From: Fen-999 sp044220545
Lineage (GTDB): Bacteria > Pseudomonadota > Gammaproteobacteria > Burkholderiales > Rhodocyclaceae
Direction of reading: 5' to 3'
DNA length: 64,000 nt
NCBI GenBank assembly: GCA_044220545.1
Contig: JBGAQX010000007.1
Location: 1-64,000, forward strand
Shown: positions 43,559 through 52,484 of the stretch, piece after piece
Layout of the letters: each line of letters starts with the position of its first letter
How positions within the stretch are numbered: position 1 is the first letter of the stretch
Translations under genes and position numbers: made by a program
Notes under the pieces: model-generated
The model's database searches: none
Seen by the model: only the letters and a program-made list of their open reading frames with translations
What the model was told of the DNA's origin: nothing

Positions 43559-44859
43559 TTCGGCCGCTTGTCGAGGACCCGCTTGGCCTTGCCGGTGGAG
43601 CGCTCGATGGTGCCGACCGGCTGCACGCGAACACGGGTGCTGATGCCGATCAGGGCCTTGATGTGGTGCTGCAATTCCCGCGCGGCCGCTTCCTTGTCGG
43701 CTTCGGAACTCGCCTCGGGTTTCATCTCCACCAGCACATCCATTTCGTCCATGTGCCCGCGGCGTGATACTTCGAGCAGGTAGTGGGCGGACAGCCTGGG
43801 AATCTTGAGTATCTGTTCCTCGATCTGCGAGGGGAACACATTGACGCCGCGAATGATCAGCATGTCGTCGGAGCGCCCGGTGATCTTGCCGATGCGCCGA
43901 AAGCTGCGCGCCGTCGGCGGCAGCAGCCGGGTCAGGTCGCGGGTGCGATAACGCACGATGGGCAAGGCTTCCTTGGTCAGCGACGTGAACACCAGTTCTC
44001 CCGGTGCGCCATCCGGTAGCACCGCGCCGGTTTCCGGATCGACGACCTCGGGGTAGAAGTGGTCCTCCCAGATCACCGGGCCATCCTTGGCCTCGATGCA
44101 CTCGCAGGCCACGCCCGGCCCCATGACCTCGGACAGGCCGTAGAGGTCCATGGCATCGATACCCAGCCGGCCCTGCATTTCCGCGCGCATCTGCTCCGTC
44201 CACGGCTCGGCGCCGAACATGCCCCGCTTGAGGGTCGTGCCGCGCGGGTCGATGCCCATGCGCTCCATTTGATCGACGATGTTGAGCACATAGGACGGCG
44301 TGCCGACGATCATGGTGGCCTTGAAATCCTGGATCAACTGCGCCTGGCGTTCCGTCTGGCCGCCGCTGATCGGCACCACCGCGCAGCCCAGCCGCTCGGC
44401 GCCGTAATGCACGCCCAGGCCGCCGGTGAACAACCCGTAGCCATGGGTGATGTGGATGATGTCCGAACGACTGCCGCCGGCGGCGCGGATCGAGCGCGCC
44501 ATGATGCCCGTCCAGGTCTCGATGTCCCGCGCCGTGTAGCCGACCACCGTCGGTTTGCCGGTCGTGCCCGACGAGGCATGGATGCGCACCACGTCGTCCA
44601 TGGGCACCGCGAACATGCCAAAGGGATAGGTCTCGCGCAGATCCTGCTTGCTGGTGAAGGGGAAGCGCGCGAGATCGGCGAGTGTCTTCAGATCGTCCGG
44701 ATGCGCACCGGCCGCGTCGAACTTGGCCTTGTAGTGAGGAACCCGTTCGTACACGCGATGGAGGGTCTGCTTCAGCCGCCCCAGTTGCAGGGCCGCGATC
44801 TCGTCGCGGCTGGCGGTCTCTATGGCTTCGGGGCGGGCGGGAGCGGTGTCGGTCGGCAT
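43555..44859 (-). CDS. paaK: Phenylacetate-CoA ligase
   Basis: PaaK activates phenylacetate to phenylacetyl-CoA with ATP. The 434-residue protein (441 if an ATG at 44880 is used) has the adenylation P-loop IHASSGTTGKPTVVGYT, the A5-like block DLYGLSEVMGPGVACEC and the C-terminal subdomain with GRSDDMLIIRGVNVFPSQIE. No other paa genes are nearby, so it may be an anaerobic or stand-alone ligase. It leads the chain paaK-membrane protein-methyltransferase-srkA-msrA. Confidence 0.92.
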   Translation of the reverse strand: MPTDTAPARPEAIETASRDEIAALQLGRLKQTLHRVYERVPHYKAKFDAAGAHPDDLKTLADLARFPFTSKQDLRETYPFGMFAVPMDDVVRIHASSGTTGKPTVVGYTARDIETWTGIMARSIRAAGGSRSDIIHITHGYGLFTGGLGVHYGAERLGCAVVPISGGQTERQAQLIQDFKATMIVGTPSYVLNIVDQMERMGIDPRGTTLKRGMFGAEPWTEQMRAEMQGRLGIDAMDLYGLSEVMGPGVACECIEAKDGPVIWEDHFYPEVVDPETGAVLPDGAPGELVFTSLTKEALPIVRYRTRDLTRLLPPTARSFRRIGKITGRSDDMLIIRGVNVFPSQIEEQILKIPRLSAHYLLEVSRRGHMDEMDVLVEMKPEASSEADKEAAARELQHHIKALIGISTRVRVQPVGTIERSTGKAKRVLDKRPK

Positions 44860-44930
44860 GGGGAGGTATTTTCGCATCATCCGGGACCGGACAGGTCGGC
44901 GGAAGCGATCGATAGCCTGTGCCGCCTTGC

Positions 44931-45290
44931 TCAGGCGGCGTGCGACAAAAGGCTTTCGTAGGGAATGTTCAGGCCATCGTGCAAGCGCTTCACCATGCGC
45001 AGGCTCAACGCCCGCTTCCGGTTCAATACCTCGGAAACCCGACCGCTGGAGCCGATGTAGGGCTCCAGATCCTTGGCCGCCAATCCCTGCTGCTCCATGC
45101 GAAACTTAATTGCCTCGACCGGATCGGCCGGACCTACCGGGTAGTGCCGGTTTTCGTAAGCCTCCACAAGGGCTACCAGAACCTCCATCTCGTCCGCTTC
45201 CGGAGATCCCTCAGACGCTTGGAAAATCGCCTCCAGGCGAACAAAGGCGGCACGCAAATCCGCGTCATTTCGAATCGGCCTAATATTCAT
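44931..45290 (-). CDS. higA: HigA-type antitoxin (HTH domain)
   Basis: The 119-residue protein has an N-terminal part that would bind the toxin and a C-terminal XRE-like HTH (MEQQGLAAKDLEPYIGSSGRVSEVLNRKR, quoted in part: GSSGRVSEVLNRKR). This is the layout of HigA antitoxins encoded downstream of HigB. Its start overlaps the toxin stop by 11 nt. It should repress its own promoter together with the toxin. Confidence 0.85.
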   Translation of the reverse strand: MNIRPIRNDADLRAAFVRLEAIFQASEGSPEADEMEVLVALVEAYENRHYPVGPADPVEAIKFRMEQQGLAAKDLEPYIGSSGRVSEVLNRKRALSLRMVKRLHDGLNIPYESLLSHAA

Positions 45291-45588
45291 TGACTGTCTC
45301 CACGTCGATCTGGTCGTAGCGGGCGTGTGTGCCGATGAACTTCACCCACGCTATCCCCGCCCGGTACTGCATCTCCACGACCAAGCGATACTTGTTGCCC
45401 CCGATATTGAATACCACGCGATGGTTGCCGCGGATGCTCGCATTGCAGTATTGGGCCTTGATGTCCCGCGGTGAGGTCCAGCGCGCCTGCATCGCTTCGT
45501 CAAACCAGCTCTCCAATGGTCCCTGCGCATCCGCATACCGTGGCTGTTCCCAAAACCTCTTCAAAGTGCTCTTGGCAATTACGCGCAT
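45280..45588 (-). CDS. higB: HigB-type mRNA interferase toxin
   Basis: The 102-residue RelE-superfamily toxin begins MRVIAKSTLKRFWEQPRYAD and ends with WVKFIGTHARYDQIDVETV, the HigB signature region with conserved basic and aromatic residues. HigB enzymes cleave ribosome-bound mRNA. The toxin-first order is typical of higBA. The ATG at 45588 sits almost at the predicted transcription start, so the mRNA may be nearly leaderless. Confidence 0.85.
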   Translation of the reverse strand: MRVIAKSTLKRFWEQPRYADAQGPLESWFDEAMQARWTSPRDIKAQYCNASIRGNHRVVFNIGGNKYRLVVEMQYRAGIAWVKFIGTHARYDQIDVETVNEY

Positions 45589-45593
45589 GGCGC

Positions 45594-45642
45594 AGTATAT
45601 CTCCCGTAATGGGAGGTTCGACAAAGGAAAGAAGATTCCTTT
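45594..45642 (-). promoter_or_regulatory. higBA promoter with two inverted repeats
   Basis: The minus strand has TATACT (45594-45599), 6 bp before the higB ATG. Upstream, CTCCC GTAAT GGGAG (45601-45615) occupies the -35/-10 spacer and AAAGGAA AGAAGA TTCCTTT (45623-45642) lies just above a weak -35. Repeats in these places fit HigA operators. Function is inferred. Confidence 0.45.
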
Positions 45643-45719
45643 ACCCGGGCCGCGTCGGGCGCCTGGCGTTGCCAAGGCGGCACGGTGATGGTTCCCGGGA
45701 CACGCCGGATGGGTGCCGC

Positions 45720-46409
45720 CTACTCGATCCGCCATACGTAGTCCAGCCGCGCCCAGGCCGGTTCGGGACGGCCGTCCACGGTGGCCGGGCTGAACCGGCA
45801 CAGGCTCAGGGCGGCGCGGGCGGCCTCGTCCAGCCGCCGGTGGCCGGAAGAACGTTCGACGCGGCTGTCCAGCACCGTGCCGTCGGCGCCAATCAGGAAG
45901 GCGAGGCTGACTGTGCCGATCTCCTCGTCGCGCAGCGAGGCGCGCGGGTATTCTGGTTTGGCGCAGGCACCGGGATCGACCACGGCGCTCGTGCGGCGGG
46001 GTGCGGCGCTTGGTGGGGTGGCCATCGGCGCGGCCGTCACCACGGGACTGACCGGTGGCGCGGCGGGGAGATCCGCGGCCGGTGCCGTCGGGGCGGTGGT
46101 GGCCGGCGCGATGGGCGTGGGTGCTTCGACAGGTGAGGGCCCCGCCGGCCGGCGGGGCGTCGGCTGAGCGACTGGCGGCTGCCGCCGCGCGGGCAAGGGC
46201 GCGACGGCGGTTTGACCGGCCAGCAGGGTGGCCTGGGGCTCTCGTACCAGCCGAATGTCGATGCGGGGAACGCGCGCCGCGATCGGGTCGCGGACAGGCG
46301 CCGCACCGTGCCATCCCCAGAGGATGGCGGTGTGCAGGGCCAGGGAGAGCGCGGCCGCGATCAGCAGCCGGCCACCAACGGATGTATCAGGCTTGTCGGG
46401 CTGGCCCAT
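45720..46409 (-). CDS. tonB: Energy transducer TonB
   Basis: The 229-residue protein has an N-terminal membrane helix (about residues 14-32, LLIAAALSLALHTAILWGW), a Pro/Ala/Thr-rich periplasmic spacer and a C-terminal TonB domain with PEYPRASLRDEEIGTVSLAF, GADGTVLDSRVERSSGHRRL and a final Trp-Arg-Ile. It powers outer-membrane receptors using ExbBD, whose genes are not in this window. It lies 15 nt after the receptor gene, so it is probably dedicated to that receptor. Confidence 0.9.
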   Translation of the reverse strand: MGQPDKPDTSVGGRLLIAAALSLALHTAILWGWHGAAPVRDPIAARVPRIDIRLVREPQATLLAGQTAVAPLPARRQPPVAQPTPRRPAGPSPVEAPTPIAPATTAPTAPAADLPAAPPVSPVVTAAPMATPPSAAPRRTSAVVDPGACAKPEYPRASLRDEEIGTVSLAFLIGADGTVLDSRVERSSGHRRLDEAARAALSLCRFSPATVDGRPEPAWARLDYVWRIE

Positions 46410-46424
46410 GCATCGGCGAGGACG

Positions 46425-48947
46425 TTACCGGAACTGGTATTCGGCCGTCAGGTGGAAAAAGCGGCCCCGGTTGCTGTACAGCTCGGCATAGCCCAACTGC
46501 GTATTGTCCGCGGAAGAGGCGTTGAACAGGCTGAGCGGCGGTTCCCGGTCGAACAGGTTCTTGATACCGGCGGTGATGGTCAGGTGGCGCCAGCCCCGGT
46601 AGGACGCGGCGACATCGACCTCGCTGAAAGACGCGACCCGTCGGGTGTCGGCTGGAATCGGCAGGTTGCCGGTGGCCGCCAGATTGGTGTCGCGGAAGCC
46701 GCCGACGAACTTGTGGGCGGCGCTCAGCAGCCAGGCCGGCGTGGCGTGGCTGATGCTGAGCACATTGCGCAACCGGGGATAGGTGTAGGCACCCAGCAGG
46801 TGTTCCCATTCCGTGTTCGCGCCGCGCTGGCGGCGGATGTCCAGATAGTGGGTGGTGGTGTTCTTCAGGCTCAGCGTGCCGCCCAGCAGGTTGGCAAGGC
46901 GCAGCCGGGCATCAAGGTCGATGCCCGAGCTTTGTTTCACCGCGATGTTCTGAACATTGGTGAAGATCATCAGCTCGCCGCTGCCGGTGGTGGCGGTGCG
47001 CCCCTCGTGCAGGGCCTGGAGGACATCGGGGCGGTCGATGGCGTTCTTGATGCGCAGCCGCCACCAGTCGATGGTCGCGGAAAACGGCCCCAGATCCACC
47101 GCCGCGCCCAGGTTCCAGGTTTGCCCCCGCTCGGGCTGGAGGGCGGTGTTGCCGCCGGTGACTTGCCAGGCGGGCCGCAGGCAGCCGGTCGGCTGGCCGA
47201 TGGCGGCGCATTCCTCCGGGCTCTCCAGGCTGATGGCCGCCTGGTCCTGACTGCCGTACAACTGCCGCAGGCGCGGCATCTGGAAACTCTCGCCGTAGGA
47301 GCCGCGCAGCATGAACTGGCGCAGCGGCTGCCATTTCAGGGCTGCCATGGGCGAAGTCCGCGATGCCGTGGGGTAGCGGTCCAGGCGCGCCGCCAACTGG
47401 GCTTCCAGGCTGGCGGCGAGCGGCAGGTTCAGTTCGGCGAACAGGGCCCGGGCGTTGCGGCTCGCGTCCACCGCCGACTGCTGGATCTGGCCGATCACCT
47501 GGTCCTGCTGGGTCAGCGCGTCCGGCGTATCGACCAGGGCTTCCCGCCAAAGAGAGAAACCCAGCGCATAGGCGAGCGGCCCGTGCGCCAGGCGGGCCAG
47601 TTCGCCGCCGATCTTGCCGTCCAGGAAGCCGAGTTCGGCGGTGCCGTCGCGCCGCGGGCGAACCTTGAGGCTCTCCACCAGGGCCGGGCTGTTGGTGTCG
47701 GTGGTGGCGTCCAGGGCACCGCTATTGACCGCCGCCGACCAAAGGTTGGCGTCGAAATAGTTGCGGCTCTCGTTGGTCACCCGGGCGCGGCTGTAGCCGG
47801 TCGTCAGGTCCCAGTCGATGCCGCTCCGGCGACCTTCGAGGCCCAGGTTGATGCCGTCCAGGGTCGATTGCCGGTCGGTGATGCGCGGCCCGCCCTGCAT
47901 GAAGCGCCCGGTGTAGTAGTCGCCGCTGGGCAGGACGAAGAAGTCGGGCACCGGGTGCATCTCGAAATGGTCCCGGCTTTCGCTGTGCAGGAGCTGGACC
48001 GTGCCGGTCAGGTCGGCGGCCAGGCGGATGCCGCCGACCACCAGGGCCGACGAGCGGTCGGCGGCGTTATAAGCGGTCAGCAGGTCGGCATTGAAGTCAT
48101 AGCGGCAGGCATCGTTGTACAGCCCGGCCGGACAAGGCCGGACGGTGGCGCCGGACAGGTTGCCGTTGGCGTCGAGCAGGTTGCCGTAGGGCGAGAAAAC
48201 ACTGCGGTAGTCGTCGCCGCCGTAGCGCCGGTAATCCAACGAGCGGGACAGTTCCCGATCCTTGCGGAAAATCGGGTCGCGCCGGAAGTGCTCGAAGGTG
48301 GCCAGGAAGTGGTAGCCGTCGGCGGTCAGGTCGCCGAAACCGCCGGTGACGCTGAGCTGCTTTTCCGTGGCGTCATTGCGGCTCGACGCGCCGAAGCCCA
48401 GCCTGGCCTCCGCGCCCCGGTAATCCTTGCGGGTGATGAAGTTCACCACCCCGGCCACGGCGTCGGCGCCATAAAGGGCGGAGCCGCCGTCCTTGAGGAT
48501 CTCGATCCGTTCGATGGCGCCGAGCGGAATCATGTTGATGTTCACCGCGCCGCCCAGACCACTGGTGTCGTAGAGCGGATTGGTCGGCAGGCGGTGGCCG
48601 TTGAGCAGCACCAGGACCGCGGTTTCGTCCAGGCCGCGCATGCGCATGAACGCGGTGCCCGAGCCGGCCGGGCTGCCGGCATCCAGTTCGCCCTGGTCGA
48701 AGATGTCGATGCTGGCGATGGACCGGAGCAGCTCGTTGGCGGTGGTCGCCCCGGTGGCCGCGATTTCTGCCCGGCGGATGATTTGTACGGGCACCGGTCC
48801 CTCGGCCGCAACCCGCTTGATGGCCGAGCCGGTGACCACCACCTGGGCCGTCGTTGCCTCCTCGGCGACTGCCGGCAGGCAGATTGCGACCAGCCCGGCA
48901 CAGCCGGCCACCTGGCTGGCCAGGGCCAGCGGCAGTTTCATTCTCAT
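46425..48947 (-). CDS. TonB-dependent outer-membrane receptor
   Basis: The 840-residue protein has a signal peptide (cleavage near AVAEE, residue 28) and a TonB-box-like AQVVVTG. Its plug domain has PVQIIRRAEIAATGATTANE and the GGSALYGADAVAGVVNFITR motif, followed by a 22-strand barrel ending YSNRGRFFHLTAEYQFR. The ATG at 48947 has GGGAGG upstream. Long sequences of this Caulobacter/Xanthomonas-like class import carbohydrates, peptides or siderophores; the substrate cannot be named. tonB follows in the same operon. Confidence 0.92.
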   Translation of the reverse strand: MRMKLPLALASQVAGCAGLVAICLPAVAEEATTAQVVVTGSAIKRVAAEGPVPVQIIRRAEIAATGATTANELLRSIASIDIFDQGELDAGSPAGSGTAFMRMRGLDETAVLVLLNGHRLPTNPLYDTSGLGGAVNINMIPLGAIERIEILKDGGSALYGADAVAGVVNFITRKDYRGAEARLGFGASSRNDATEKQLSVTGGFGDLTADGYHFLATFEHFRRDPIFRKDRELSRSLDYRRYGGDDYRSVFSPYGNLLDANGNLSGATVRPCPAGLYNDACRYDFNADLLTAYNAADRSSALVVGGIRLAADLTGTVQLLHSESRDHFEMHPVPDFFVLPSGDYYTGRFMQGGPRITDRQSTLDGINLGLEGRRSGIDWDLTTGYSRARVTNESRNYFDANLWSAAVNSGALDATTDTNSPALVESLKVRPRRDGTAELGFLDGKIGGELARLAHGPLAYALGFSLWREALVDTPDALTQQDQVIGQIQQSAVDASRNARALFAELNLPLAASLEAQLAARLDRYPTASRTSPMAALKWQPLRQFMLRGSYGESFQMPRLRQLYGSQDQAAISLESPEECAAIGQPTGCLRPAWQVTGGNTALQPERGQTWNLGAAVDLGPFSATIDWWRLRIKNAIDRPDVLQALHEGRTATTGSGELMIFTNVQNIAVKQSSGIDLDARLRLANLLGGTLSLKNTTTHYLDIRRQRGANTEWEHLLGAYTYPRLRNVLSISHATPAWLLSAAHKFVGGFRDTNLAATGNLPIPADTRRVASFSEVDVAASYRGWRHLTITAGIKNLFDREPPLSLFNASSADNTQLGYAELYSNRGRFFHLTAEYQFR

Positions 48948-49111
48948 CGAATCCCTCCCAGGACGCCGAACGCGCGGTGCGCCACGCTGTCGAGGGAAAA
49001 TACCACATCCCGCCGAGGGCATATGTCATGGGCGCCGGGGCATGGGAAAGACCTTAGAATCCCCGGCTGGCATTGGCTGTCGCCGCGCCTCGATGTCCAT
49101 GGGGGGGTCCG

Positions 49112-49684
49112 ATGAATTCCGCGTTCAAGGGCGAAATTGCCCAGTTGCTCGATGCCGCCCGCCAGGGTGAACAGGCGGCGGTGGCGCGGCTGTGCGAGTA
49201 CCTCTACCAGGATCTGCGGCAGATGGCCCGCTCCCGGCTGCGCGCCCATCAGCCCCTGACCCTGCTCGACACCACGGCCCTGGTTCATGAATCCTTTCTG
49301 CGCCTGGTCAAGACCGGGGGTGTCGAGGTCGGCGACCGCAATCACTTCCTCGGTTATGCGGCGCGGGTAATGCGCTCGGTGATCGTCGACGTCGTTCGCC
49401 GCAAACAGGCGGAGCGGCGGGGCGGCGACCAGTTTCACGTCACCCTGAACACCGCCATTGCCGGTTCGGTGGCCAATACCGAGGAGGATGTTCTGCGCAT
49501 CAGCGAGGCCCTGGATGAACTGGCGCAAGTCGATGCCCGGGCGGTGCGGGTGGTGGAGATGCGCTATTTCGCCGGCATGACCGAGAAGGAGATCGCCGAG
49601 GCGCTGGGCGTCACCGAACGCACCGTGCGCCGCGACTGGGAGAAGGCCAAGCTGTTGCTGAAGGCGGCCCTGGGGTCACCGTGA
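49112..49684 (+). CDS. ECF RNA polymerase sigma factor (Sig-70_X6 type)
   Basis: The 190-residue protein has region 2 (about 25-95) and region 4 (about 125-188, with an HTH in EIAEALGVTERTVRRDWEKA). It belongs to the ECF group that accompanies Ser/Thr kinases. Its region 2.2 reads LLDTTALVHE (residues 51-60), so the usual DAED-like acidic cluster is replaced by Thr54-Thr55-Ala, as in Vibrio parahaemolyticus EcfP, which is activated by phosphorylation there. A poly-G ribosome site precedes ATG 49112. No anti-sigma gene is seen; the kinase gene follows. Confidence 0.9.
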   Translation: MNSAFKGEIAQLLDAARQGEQAAVARLCEYLYQDLRQMARSRLRAHQPLTLLDTTALVHESFLRLVKTGGVEVGDRNHFLGYAARVMRSVIVDVVRRKQAERRGGDQFHVTLNTAIAGSVANTEEDVLRISEALDELAQVDARAVRVVEMRYFAGMTEKEIAEALGVTERTVRRDWEKAKLLLKAALGSP

Positions 49685-49767
49685 GCCTGGGTCGGGAGGA
49701 CCGGTGCGGTGCACTTGACCATGAAAAGGTAAAGTCTGTCCTAACATTTTCTTGGCTGGATCGCGCA

Positions 49768-49854
49768 ATGATCGATCTCATCGAAGCCGTGCCCCTCGCC
49801 GGGCTCTTCGAGCGCCTGCTGCCCGAGCGCCCCCAAGTGAGCCGACCCGCATGA
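49768..49854 (+). CDS. Possible small leader ORF before the kinase
   Basis: The 28-codon frame MIDLIEAVPLAGLFERLLPE... ends in an ATGA overlap with the kinase start, which suggests coupling. There is no good ribosome binding site and no recognised family, so it may be chance. The rest of the 166-bp gap between sigma factor and kinase holds an AT-rich stretch (about 49725-49752) that could be a promoter. Confidence 0.15.
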   Translation: MIDLIEAVPLAGLFERLLPERPQVSRPA

Positions 49855-52346
49855 GCATCGCCGTCGACCTGCAAGTACTTTCCCCTCTTCTCGATGAAGT
49901 GTTGGCCTTGCCGGAAGGCGAGCGGCTGACCTGGCTGGCTGGCCGGCGGGATCTGCCGGACGAGCTGCGGGCGCGACTGCGCGACCTGCTGGCGGACGGT
50001 GCGGGCGAGTTCACCCTGCCGCCGTTGCCCAGCTATGACGACACGGCACTGGGCGAAGCAGTCGAAGCCGGGCTGGCCGCCGCAGCCCCCATTGGTCCCT
50101 ACCGACTGATCCGCGAGTTGGGTCGTGGCGGCATGGGTTCGGTATGGCTGGCCGAGCGCAGCGACGGCAGCCTGAAACGGCAGGTAGCCCTCAAGCTGCC
50201 GCACAGCAGCCTGCCGCAGAAACAACTCGCCGAACGCTTCAGCCGGGAGCGGGACATCCTCGCCGGGCTGGCGCACCCGCACATCGCCCGGCTCTACGAC
50301 GCCGGCGTCAGCGCCGAAGGGCGGCCCTGGCTGGCCCTGGAATACGTCGAAGGCCAGCCCATCCACGACTACTGCCGGAACCAGGCGCTCGACCTGCGCG
50401 CCCGGCTCGCCCTGTTCCAGCAAGTCCTTGCCGCCGTCCAGTACGCCCACGGCCAACTGGTCGTACACCGCGACCTCAAACCTGGCAACATCCTGGTCAC
50501 CGCCGAAGGGCAAGTGAGACTGCTCGACTTCGGCATCGCCAAACTGCTGGTCGATGGCGAAGCCAAGGAAACCGAACTCACCCAACTCGGCGGCCGGGCC
50601 CTCACCCCCCAGTACGCCGCCCCGGAACAAATCCTCGGCCAGCCCATCGGCACCGCCGCCGACATTTACGCCCTCGGCGTCGTCCTCTACCAACTGCTCG
50701 CCGACAGCCTGCCCTACCGGCTGAAGCGGGACACCCGGGGCGACCTCGAACAAGCCATCCTCGACACCGACCCCGCCCTACCCAGCCAGGCCGCGCCGGC
50801 GCAAGTCGCCTGGCGCAAACGGCTGCGAGGCGACCTCGACACCATCGTCCTCAAGGCCCTGAAGAAGATCCCGGCGGAACGCTACGCCACGGCCGCCGCC
50901 TTTGCCGAGGACATCGAGCGCTATCTCAAGGGCGAACCGGTGCTGGCACAGCCGGACAGCGCCGGCTACCGGGCGAAGAAGTTCCTGGCCCGGCACCGGC
51001 TGGGCGTGGCGGCGGCGGCGCTGGTGGTGGTGGCCCTGGCCACCGGCCTGGCGGTGGCCCTGTGGCAGGCCGAGGTGGCGCGGGAACATGCCGAGACGGC
51101 GCGCAAGGAAGCGCGGACGGCGCAGGCGGTGAAGGAGTTCATGCAGGGCATCTTCCTGGCCAACTCGGCGCAACAGGGCGACCCGCTCAAGGCCCGGCAG
51201 ACCACCGCCCGCGAACTGCTCGACATCGGCGCCGCCAAAATCGACCAGGCCCTCGCCGATGCGCCCGAGGCAAAGCTGGAAATGCTCCAGATCTACTCGG
51301 AACTCTATTCGCAGCTATTGCTGGCCGACAAGGCGACGGAGTTCGCCGAGCGCAGGCTTGCCCTGATGCGGGAGCGGGAAGGGGCGGCCAGTCTGTCTCT
51401 GGTCGAGGCCCTGGTACCCTTCGCCATCGTGCGCCGCAGCCAGTGGATCGACGATCCTCGCCAGTGGTCGGCACTGCAAGAGGTCATGGCCATCCTCGAC
51501 CGGCGCGGCGGGGAGAGTCCCTTTCATCGCAGCGTCGCCTTGGCCGCCGCCGCCGAGTATTGGGCCGATCGGGATTTCCGCCGGGGCCTCGGCGATGCGC
51601 GTCGGGCCATGGCCGTCTATCGCGGCCTGGAGGATTTCAATACCAACGCCAAGCGGACGGCCGTCATCGAGTTGCTGGCCGGCAACCACGCGGAAGCGCG
51701 CATCATCGCCCAGGACGGGCTGGACCAGGGGCGCGCCTATGCGGCGGAGATGCGGCGTCAAGGGCGGGCGGGCCAGGGGGATCTCCTTTACGTGCCCTTG
51801 TTGCTCGACTTGTTCGCCGAAGCCGAATGGGGGCTTGACAACCTGGCGGCCGCCGAGTCCCGCTGGCGTGCCGCACTGGAGGCGGCGCTGGCGACCTACG
51901 GCGCCGTTGATCCGGATACCGCGCGCATCCAGTCGCGGCTGGCTTCCTTCCTGCTGACGACAGACCGCGTAACCGAGGCACAGCCACTGATCGACCAGGC
52001 CGCCGCAACCCTGGCCGGCGGTCGGCCGGGCGACCGGACCAAGCTGCGTTACGAAGCGCTCGTCGCCTTGGGCCACGTGCAGGCGGATGCCGGCCAGCAC
52101 CAGGCGGCGCTGGCCACGCTGACGGCCGCGCTGGCCATGCGCGATCCGGCGCTCGACGCCTCGCCCGCCATCGCCGGCGTGTTGCGCGACCAGGCCCGGG
52201 CATTGGCCGGGCTGGGCCAGGGCGCCGAAGCCGCGCAAACCCTGGCCCGGGCGGCGGCGATGCGCGAGAAGGCCGGCATCGACCCGCCGGCGGTGCTGCG
52301 GGAGGAAGCGGCCATCCGCGCACAGCTACCGTCGACCGGCGGATAG
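49851..52346 (+). CDS. Transmembrane Ser/Thr protein kinase with TPR-like C-terminus
   Basis: The 831-residue protein has a PknB-type kinase domain (about residues 83-340): glycine loop GRGGMGSVW, Lys115, catalytic HRDLKPGN (Asp208, Asn213), DFG Asp226 and APE. One membrane helix (about 392-414) follows, then a long helical, TPR-like C-terminal part outside the membrane. The start ATG at 49851 is preferred over an upstream ATG at 49752 because the sequence between has no family match. It is predicted to phosphorylate the adjacent sigma factor in response to an unknown periplasmic signal. Confidence 0.92.
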   Translation: MSIAVDLQVLSPLLDEVLALPEGERLTWLAGRRDLPDELRARLRDLLADGAGEFTLPPLPSYDDTALGEAVEAGLAAAAPIGPYRLIRELGRGGMGSVWLAERSDGSLKRQVALKLPHSSLPQKQLAERFSRERDILAGLAHPHIARLYDAGVSAEGRPWLALEYVEGQPIHDYCRNQALDLRARLALFQQVLAAVQYAHGQLVVHRDLKPGNILVTAEGQVRLLDFGIAKLLVDGEAKETELTQLGGRALTPQYAAPEQILGQPIGTAADIYALGVVLYQLLADSLPYRLKRDTRGDLEQAILDTDPALPSQAAPAQVAWRKRLRGDLDTIVLKALKKIPAERYATAAAFAEDIERYLKGEPVLAQPDSAGYRAKKFLARHRLGVAAAALVVVALATGLAVALWQAEVAREHAETARKEARTAQAVKEFMQGIFLANSAQQGDPLKARQTTARELLDIGAAKIDQALADAPEAKLEMLQIYSELYSQLLLADKATEFAERRLALMREREGAASLSLVEALVPFAIVRRSQWIDDPRQWSALQEVMAILDRRGGESPFHRSVALAAAAEYWADRDFRRGLGDARRAMAVYRGLEDFNTNAKRTAVIELLAGNHAEARIIAQDGLDQGRAYAAEMRRQGRAGQGDLLYVPLLLDLFAEAEWGLDNLAAAESRWRAALEAALATYGAVDPDTARIQSRLASFLLTTDRVTEAQPLIDQAAATLAGGRPGDRTKLRYEALVALGHVQADAGQHQAALATLTAALAMRDPALDASPAIAGVLRDQARALAGLGQGAEAAQTLARAAAMREKAGIDPPAVLREEAAIRAQLPSTGG

Positions 52347-52484
52347 CAAACTCATTCCGGCCATGTCCGGTTTCGGTGAGGCATTGCGTACTGGGTATTG
52401 AACGGCGGCGTCCAGGCCGATCCGTTCGATAAGGCGATTAGCGCGGCACCGATGCCGACCATCGATAACCCAGTGGAGAACGCT

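Noticed and set aside
46212..49115. 967-codon open frame on the plus strand
   Set aside because: It is antisense to the TonB-dependent receptor, has no recognisable domain and arises from the high GC content; the receptor on the minus strand has plug and barrel motifs.
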